From Silene conica (taxonomy: Eukaryota > Streptophyta > Magnoliopsida > Caryophyllales > Caryophyllaceae): a stretch of DNA of 64,000 bases. The position numbers and the translations under genes were made by a program. The stretch's first letter is position 1. Every line of letters begins with the position of its first letter. The stretch spans positions 45,613,705-45,677,704 of the forward strand of contig CM055315.2 of the NCBI GenBank assembly GCA_029255685.2, read 5' to 3'. A model generated the notes under the pieces. The model was not told the DNA's origin. It saw only the letters and a program-made list of their open reading frames with translations, and searched no databases. This document shows, piece after piece, positions 60,101 through 64,000 of the stretch.

Positions 60101-60675
60101 CTCATACTCGTTTAAAAGTATCCGATACGGGTGCGTGTCCAAGTGTTGGACTTGACCATTTTTATAAAAAACATGCATATTTTGGCTTACAATGAGGTGT
60201 TAAAGTGTTATAACCTTGTCCGAGTGTTGGACAGGGGTACATAGGGGAATCAGAGAAGTGGAGTAACATAGTTTACAATCGGCAATAGATATGAATTTCC
60301 TTAATGTAACTCTAGATCTTTTTAATATACAAATATAATCCTGGATTGGCCTTTCCTCAAAGACTGGATAAGATATTCTCGATTGGCATGATTCAGGAAT
60401 TAGGACATTTCTGTCCTACGGGAAAGTCTGCAGTCTGCAATGTGCTTAGCTATCTGGATTTCTTGTTCTGACAAAAACACTCTGAACAAGTGTCGTAATA
60501 TCTTCACGATCAGCAATTGAGATTGTTTACAGTTTGCATATGGGACTACTTAATTGTGTAAAATTTTGATAATTAACAAATTGCTTATAAATATTTGTGG
60601 TTGCCAGATCTATATATTTATTTTTATGATTCATTGATTACAGGCTTGGCTTGGGTACAAGATATTGACGACTGA
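33130..60675 (+). CDS. FGT1: FORGETTER1 / Strawberry notch-type helicase-like chromatin protein
   Basis: Thirty-two exons join into 1296 codons with no stop, one residue from the 1295 I recall for Arabidopsis FGT1. In order: two LSD1-type zinc ribbons (C28/C31/C46/C49 and C135/C138/C153/C156) around a Pro-rich linker, then an SF2 helicase-like domain with Walker [12 protein letters not shown] (K286), DECH at 392-395 and SAT at 431-433. A PHD finger follows (C698, C701, C713, C716, H721, C724, C738, C741), then the second helicase lobe with QADRRAINQ and [11 protein letters not shown] (890-900), and the conserved SNO C-terminal domain ending VQDIDD. In Arabidopsis FGT1 works with SWI/SNF and ISWI remodellers to keep heat-memory genes accessible; the role here is inferred by homology. 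The ATG at 33130 begins the conserved N terminus. Every splice preserves phase. One intron is GC-AG. All catalytic motifs are intact. Confidence 0.96.
35679..36446. mobile_element. long-TIR MITE in FGT1 intron 5
   Basis: The left arm CTCTTTCATGTACATG with TTTTATTCAATCATGTACAT matches the reverse complement of the right arm at 36411-36446 over about 40 bp with few differences. Internal CATGTACAT motifs recur. The interior has no transposase. The target duplication is not clear. Confidence 0.65.
37187..37225 (-). repeat. RTE-type LINE tail fragment
   Basis: ACAACAACAAAAACAACAAAGGCTTAGTCC is the reverse complement of the end of RTE elements (GGACTAAGGCTCTG then TTG repeats), as seen in sense at 40429-40468 in the same intron. 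Confidence 0.6.
37222..38810. mobile_element. two direct hAT-like copies in FGT1 intron 7
   Basis: The first block (37222-37690) and second (38390-38810) share GCTCGTGAGCTTTAA-type, CTATATATAATT, GATACAAAGATATAATCATGATAAAT and GACTCGTTAAG segments in the same order, about 1.12 kb apart. Many GAGCTCGAGC / GCTCGAG motifs resemble hAT subterminal repeats. The far ends GGGGTGTTAACGAG and, reversed, GGGGGTGATTACGAG look like terminal repeats, but no eight-base duplication is visible. The middle 690 bp has no recognisable content. Confidence 0.55.
39183..40469 (+). pseudogene. 5'-truncated RTE-type LINE in FGT1 intron 7
   Basis: Frames from 39190 read [20 protein letters not shown], then a stop, then [20 protein letters not shown] and [10 protein letters not shown] (the reverse-transcriptase catalytic DD). 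After a frameshift come [14 protein letters not shown] and later [13 protein letters not shown], all typical of RTE-clade LINEs. The end is GACCCCATTTGGGACTAAGG followed by a (TTG)n tail at about 40441-40468, the short tandem tail RTE elements use instead of poly-A. It is multiply broken and sits in the sense orientation of the host gene. Confidence 0.88.
40470..41531. other. remaining intron 7 sequence
   Basis: AT-rich intron with no element ends recognised. Confidence 0.4.
41665..42768. other. FGT1 intron 8
   Basis: A 1.1-kb intron with no coding domain or repeat pair seen. Short frames here show no family features. Confidence 0.5.
43018..43985 (+). repeat. intron 10 copy of the 18857-20526 segment
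   Basis: It starts about 20 bases after the exon 10 donor. It contains a TG/CG-rich tract (43085-43165) and two 260-bp tandem units keyed by AGTTCTTTGATATC (43191 and 43451). It ends near GCTTATTCAACCCAGTAATGAG, the uninterrupted form of the target hit by the outer LTR in the other copy. Confidence 0.8.
43986..45334. other. rest of FGT1 intron 10, MITE-like traces
   Basis: GGGAGGTGTTTGGTTTGTTAAGG (44263) and ACGGAGGGAGTACC (45074) look like one-sided ends of Tourist-like and Stowaway-like MITEs. No matched pair was found. Confidence 0.4.
46596..46842. mobile_element. Stowaway MITE in FGT1 intron 14
   Basis: The ends CTCCCTCCATTCATCTCCAC and, reversed, CTCCCTCCATTCAACTCCAC flank 247 bp, with TA on both sides (46594-46595 and 46843-46844). 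This is the Tc1/mariner-derived Stowaway signature. Confidence 0.88.
48068..50228. other. FGT1 intron 17
   Basis: This 2.2-kb intron lies between exons encoding the PHD linker and the second helicase lobe. Around 48440-48620 and 49340-49450 there are AACCCAAGCCAA-type clusters suggesting decayed transposon ends. Nothing can be delimited. Confidence 0.4.
51494..53121 (+). other. FGT1 intron 20, GC-AG type
   Basis: The donor reads CAG|GCGAGT and the acceptor TTCCAG|ACTT. Only this pairing rejoins [14 protein letters not shown] in frame (AG + A). GC-AG introns are a known minority class spliced by the major spliceosome. Confidence 0.85.
52824..52970. repeat. three 30-bp repeats in intron 20
   Basis: AATTGTGAACATCATACAAC followed by GTSGACTACC occurs at 52824-52853, 52911-52940 and 52941-52970, the last two in direct tandem. 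Confidence 0.85.
55640..55815 (+). repeat. interspersed repeat in FGT1 intron 27
   Basis: GTCCAAGTGTCGGACTCGG, then GGCTTGAAATGAGGTGT, GTGTTGGACACGGGTAC and GAGTGGAGTAACATAG follow the same order as at 60125-60270 in intron 31. Confidence 0.7.
57433..58710. other. probable mitochondrial-derived insert (NUMT) in FGT1 intron 30
   Basis: The block is about half G+C against an AT-rich intron. Its character is that of plant mitochondrial intergenic DNA: short purine/pyrimidine blocks such as GAGAGGAGATAAGCCCGACT, CGGGAGGACCCGGAGGGGG, CCCGAGGGCGAAGAG. Local inverted repeats such as CTCCGGGAGG and CCCCGAGAGAC are also present. Both edges are abrupt (57430-57440 and 58700-58715). No mitochondrial gene is recognised, so the origin rests on composition and style only. 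Confidence 0.5.
59798..59817. repeat. CT microsatellite after exon 31 donor
   Basis: A pure (CT)n run begins two bases after the GTTTT donor. Confidence 0.85.
60095..60275 (+). repeat. interspersed repeat in FGT1 intron 31
   Basis: GTATCCGATACGGGTGCGTG, GTCCAAGTGTTGGACTT, GGCTTACAATGAGGTGTTAAAG, GTGTTGGACAGGGGTAC and AGTGGAGTAACATAG parallel the intron 27 copy. A partial inverted relative lies near 18795-18845. Confidence 0.7.
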
Positions 60676-60990
60676 GCATATCCAAGAGGCTTTTTTTTCT
60701 TCAAGTTACAAAAGAAGTTACAAGTCAAAGTGGTTGCTACTCCAAAATACACCAAAAGCTAAAGCCAGTTGGGATTTCACAGTAGTATATAGGAGATCCG
60801 TTTTGTTTCCTACTCCTGAATCTAAATTGTATCCCCATTTTTCGGCCCCTTCTTGTAAATCGCCCTTGTAATTATAGGATGTCCAGAAGACTAGTCTAGC
60901 TCATAAACTAATCCCACCAATCTTAGTGGATAATTAGTTATTAATGTTACAGCAAACAACTTTTATTGCTTTGTTTCATATTATACTAGT
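60676..60990 (+). other. FGT1: FGT1 3' UTR (approximate)
   Basis: AT-richer, T-rich sequence follows the TGA and contains no splice-compatible continuation. A TTTTATTGCTTTG stretch near 60960 may be near the cleavage site. The end is a guess. Confidence 0.4.
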
Positions 60991-62162
60991 TTGACACCTG
61001 TGCGTTGGAAATGAGTAATAACTTACTTCTAATGTTATTGCTAATTATTTGTTTACCTATGAATATATGATTAGAATATTTTTTTTCAAATAAAAATAGA
61101 AGATAAAACCCCTTTGTTAATTAAAACAAAAAAGGCTGTAAGTTTTAATATTTGTAAGTTATTGTTGTGACTTAACTGTGCTGTTAATACAAAATCTTAT
61201 AAAAGTGCTCTAATATAATACTCACCTGTTCAAAGTCATACTGCATGTTTTTATTTTGTACACTATTCACAAATGAACGTTCAATCTCAATTTTATCTTA
61301 ATACGTACGAAAATATATTTATGTGAGGTATTGTTTGATTCGTCTTTACGATTACGTTGAAAATATAACTTTTATAATTTTTGTGAATACGTAGCTAAAG
61401 ATATTTACCACGTAAAACGTGCGTTACAAATGTAAAAAAACAAACATGTAGTGTGAATTTGAACGGGGTACTTTGAATACTCAAGATTTTGAATTGATAC
61501 CTAAGCTCTACGATACTTTTATTTATAGTTATGAGATCAGCTTACCTTATCATAATGATTTGATGTGGGACAATTTAATTATTAATTCGACATCAGACCC
61601 TGTTTACAAGCAAATATTGTAGGGTTATTTCATGGGATAATCCATCCTAAGCCATCTTTTCTCATATTAATTTATCCTCATGTTTAATTGAGAATAATCT
61701 TTTCTTTGACATCATTTAACTTGTAGTAGACTCAACTTGTAGCAGACTCAGACCATTATTACCTCTTATGACCAGTTTCTCAACAGGTCATTATTTTTTT
61801 GGTTTTTTTATTCTTGATTTTTATATTATCTTTCCCTTTCATTTCATCATTCTTCATTGTCCCTCAATTCATCACTTTTTTTCTAGTCAATTTTTTATCA
61901 TCTTCATCTGATCACTCTCCTCTCTCTTCAATACAAAAGTTTCTTCATCTCTCAGAACTCACTTTAATCAAATTAAAATGGGCAAGACTTCTAACATGCA
62001 CTTCTCTCTGAATCAATCTGCACAATTAAATATAACCAAATCATACCCAACTACCTAACAATTAAGACAATTAATTCATAAGGCGTACCTCTCTTCTTCA
62101 CGGTTAAAGGCTCAAAGCATACCCAACTACGATTTTCTGGGAAAAAATCCAAATCAATTGAA
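60991..62162. other. intergenic AT-rich DNA
   Basis: No gene or element recognised. Confidence 0.5.
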
Positions 62163-62558
62163 TTGAATTCCTTATCTTCTTCCATATTTCCCCTAATTTT
62201 TCCATTTTACCGCATAGAGGAATCCATGACGATTCCTAGGAAATACTTTAAGAAAGAGTTCTTAAAATTACTTGGGAAAGAGATCAAAAGTAGAATTAAG
62301 TATCTATCTGTGGATGGGATTCATTGTGAAGTTCTAGCTCGCACGTGTATGTACTATAAGATAAGATTCTTATTAGTACCGCGTGAGGAAACTGGGAGTT
62401 TCGCTCGCACAGGAATATACTATAAGATAAGATTCTTATATGAACTACGCGAGGACACTAGAAGAAAAATATTTCAAAAGATTTTGCAAAAGCTCAATAA
62501 GAGGTTCTTGGATTTAGATGATGATCTAAATGTGCCAATGCAAATTCGAGGTCCATGA
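62163..62558 (+). CDS. unrecognised small ORF with a 22-residue tandem repeat
   Basis: I do not recognise this 131-residue frame. It is basic, with a hydrophobic start (LSSSIFPLIFPFY). It carries two adjacent 22-residue units, ARTCMYYKIRFLLVPREETG and ARTGIYYKIRFLYELREDTR, from a 66-bp DNA repeat (62337 and 62403). A Met at 62226 (MTIPRKYFKKEF) is an alternative start. Sequence after it (62600-63700) has broken frames without clear domains. It could be a fragment of a larger gene or of a decayed element. There is no support for function. Confidence 0.3.
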   Translation: MNSLSSSIFPLIFPFYRIEESMTIPRKYFKKEFLKLLGKEIKSRIKYLSVDGIHCEVLARTCMYYKIRFLLVPREETGSFARTGIYYKIRFLYELREDTRRKIFQKILQKLNKRFLDLDDDLNVPMQIRGP

Positions 62559-64000
62559 AAATTAAATGGTGTATATGCTAATAAATAAGATTTATTGAGA
62601 GAAACATGAGTAGACATATGGATGTCGATAGTTTACAAGGTTAGTGAGTAACTTTGTTGAAACTAGTAATACATTTAATTGAGAATGAAATCACTAAACT
62701 TTAAAACCGCTTTTCAAAAGAGTATTTGATAAGGATTTGCTTATAAACATATATGGTTTTGTCCCAACCATCTTCAATTCATTAAATGTTGAGGAACATA
62801 GAATTGAGTGGGAGCTTTATGATTTATGTTCAAATATAAAGTTCAATGGGAGTTTCGCACCAGGATTTGAACATATTAAGTCATTAGAGAATGACTCCGG
62901 AATTTTCAGGTTCTAGCAAGAACAAGAGTTAAGTGGGAGTATGTTATCTACAAAGACTCATTGCTCGTTTGGAATGAGGCATTAATACTTCGAAGAAGCA
63001 TACGAGTTTTCAATTCTAGATGACAAATTGATATGATTTAAATCTAATTAAACATGGGATGTTTGGCTGAAATTGTAAAAGACGTCTTGTTTATTGAAAA
63101 GGTGTTAAGGTTGTTCATAGAGATGAAGATAGAATTACCTTGATGAGATCATGGAAATTTATCGAACCTTAAGTACTATATTTTACATATTTGAATTTAC
63201 TAATGTTTCCGCCATTAGTATAGTCGTGTAAAGCTTGATGCATACTCTCTTGCAGGATAACCTGTTTAAAGAGTTATCAGATCAATGATTAAGTGATAAT
63301 GAATTGTCAAAGTATTCTCCAATGGAAATAATGACCAATTCAAGATTCTTGATGAGAAAATTTGGTCGTGAGGTAAAAGGTTTACAACGACGTAAGTTCC
63401 AAATTGTCAAATAAAGATTTAAGATAATCTTTGGCTTACATTCATTGACTATGCATTTTAGTGACTTGTAATTTGATTACATAGTCAGCACAAGATTCTA
63501 CAAAATGAATAAGTTCATAATAATTATGTGAAAGTATTTCTGTAACTGGGAGTTACATCATGCACATAATCTTAATTCACTAGTCATGAGATGACTTATC
63601 TCTTTCAGGTCAAAGAGCATATATATGGATATGATCCATAAAGTGAACGCTTATGAAAATCATGTTATAAGGATAAGAGACAATTGTTGATTAAAGCCTT
63701 ATAATAACCACATTTTGAAACTTACAGCCTTATTAATTTTTTTTAAACTTACAACCATAATATTAGTTTTTTGAAAATTGCGTCAAAACCAAGTGTTCGG
63801 CCAATTTTGTCAAAAAATGACCGATATGCCCTTATCTGTATTGTTGCCTATTACTATTACCATTTCGTGTTGACCTTTGATTTACCTTATCTATTTACCT
63901 CAAAACCCTCTCCTTTTCCCCTTCTCCCAATTTTCCCCCAATCTTCCCTAATCTTACCCTAATTTTGCTTTGTAGTACATCATTCTTTTGTCAATAAACG
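62559..64000. other. unassigned downstream sequence
   Basis: Several short broken frames and AAGTGGGAGT motifs (about 62810 and 62930) hint at a degraded retroelement. Nothing can be delimited. Confidence 0.3.

Larger units (their letters stand above)
33130..60675 (+). other. FGT1: exon table for FGT1
   Basis: Exons read from splice sites and frame: 33130-33675, 34317-34382, 34525-34698, 34778-34908, 35112-35188, 36527-36711, 36803-36880, 41532-41664, 42769-42829, 42917-42998, 45335-45463, 45572-45715, 45995-46094, 46172-46309, 47012-47082, 47154-47323, 47974-48067, 50229-50326, 50811-50946, 51387-51493, 53122-53217, 53290-53377, 53470-53590, 53972-54083, 54162-54285, 54934-55011, 55086-55204, 55865-55918, 56001-56103, 56431-56559, 59681-59795, 60644-60675. 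Total 3891 nt including TGA. The weakest junctions are the exon 1 donor (GTTCCT) and the exon 16 donor (GTTTTC); both are GT and keep frame with the homologous protein. Confidence 0.9.

Overview
This window looks like a nuclear genomic segment from a flowering plant, probably a eudicot. It is AT-rich, has long introns with GT-AG junctions, and is packed with plant-type transposable elements. It holds one conserved host gene, a complete 32-exon homologue of the Arabidopsis chromatin regulator FORGETTER1 / Strawberry notch (FGT1, + strand, 33130-60675, 1296 codons by my reconstruction). I cannot name the species. A Caryophyllales origin would be only a weak guess.

Region 1-18.5 kb is a pile of LTR retrotransposons, mostly on the - strand. 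Two gag-only, Athila-like Ty3 elements (about 2.8-10.6 kb and 13.1-16.7 kb) share LTR ends, a tRNA-Asp-type primer site and a 3' internal region. They sit beside two inverted copies of another LTR family (1-2147 and 10636-12755). Into these have landed a solo LTR (6338-7489), a LINE (9497-10094) and a hAT element (14160-15179). A fragment of a different Ty3 element and a complete Cassandra TRIM with 5S rRNA-like LTRs (17746-18550) follow.

Region 18.8-28.2 kb contains a copy of a segment that also lies in FGT1 intron 10. It is interrupted by a MITE and by a three-level nest: an outer solo LTR (20527-26961) holding two further solo LTRs, one of which holds a LINE. Every insertion in the nest has visible target-site duplications. 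A 683-bp terminal-inverted-repeat element follows.

At 28242-32824 is an apparently intact PIF/Harbinger transposon. It has perfect 12-bp terminal repeats and a TTA duplication, and encodes a DDE transposase and a Myb/SANT-like partner protein. It lies about 300 bp upstream of the FGT1 start codon.

FGT1 introns carry a long-TIR MITE, paired hAT-like copies, an RTE-type LINE, the duplicated segment, a Stowaway MITE, a non-canonical GC-AG intron, and a GC-richer block that reads like mitochondrial intergenic DNA. From 60.7 to 64 kb only a 3' UTR and one unrecognised ORF with a 22-residue repeat can be described.

The most unusual signal is a family of short inverted-repeat modules with fixed geometry inside the LTR elements. 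One form is 12-bp arm, 9-bp spacer, 12-bp arm, built on GGTCGACCGACC (13 copies). A related 36-bp form is built on CAGCCGG...CCGGCTG (8 copies). They recur at similar positions in different LTRs, in 3' internal regions, and in frame inside a gag gene. I know of no name for this module and propose it as the main candidate for something undescribed.
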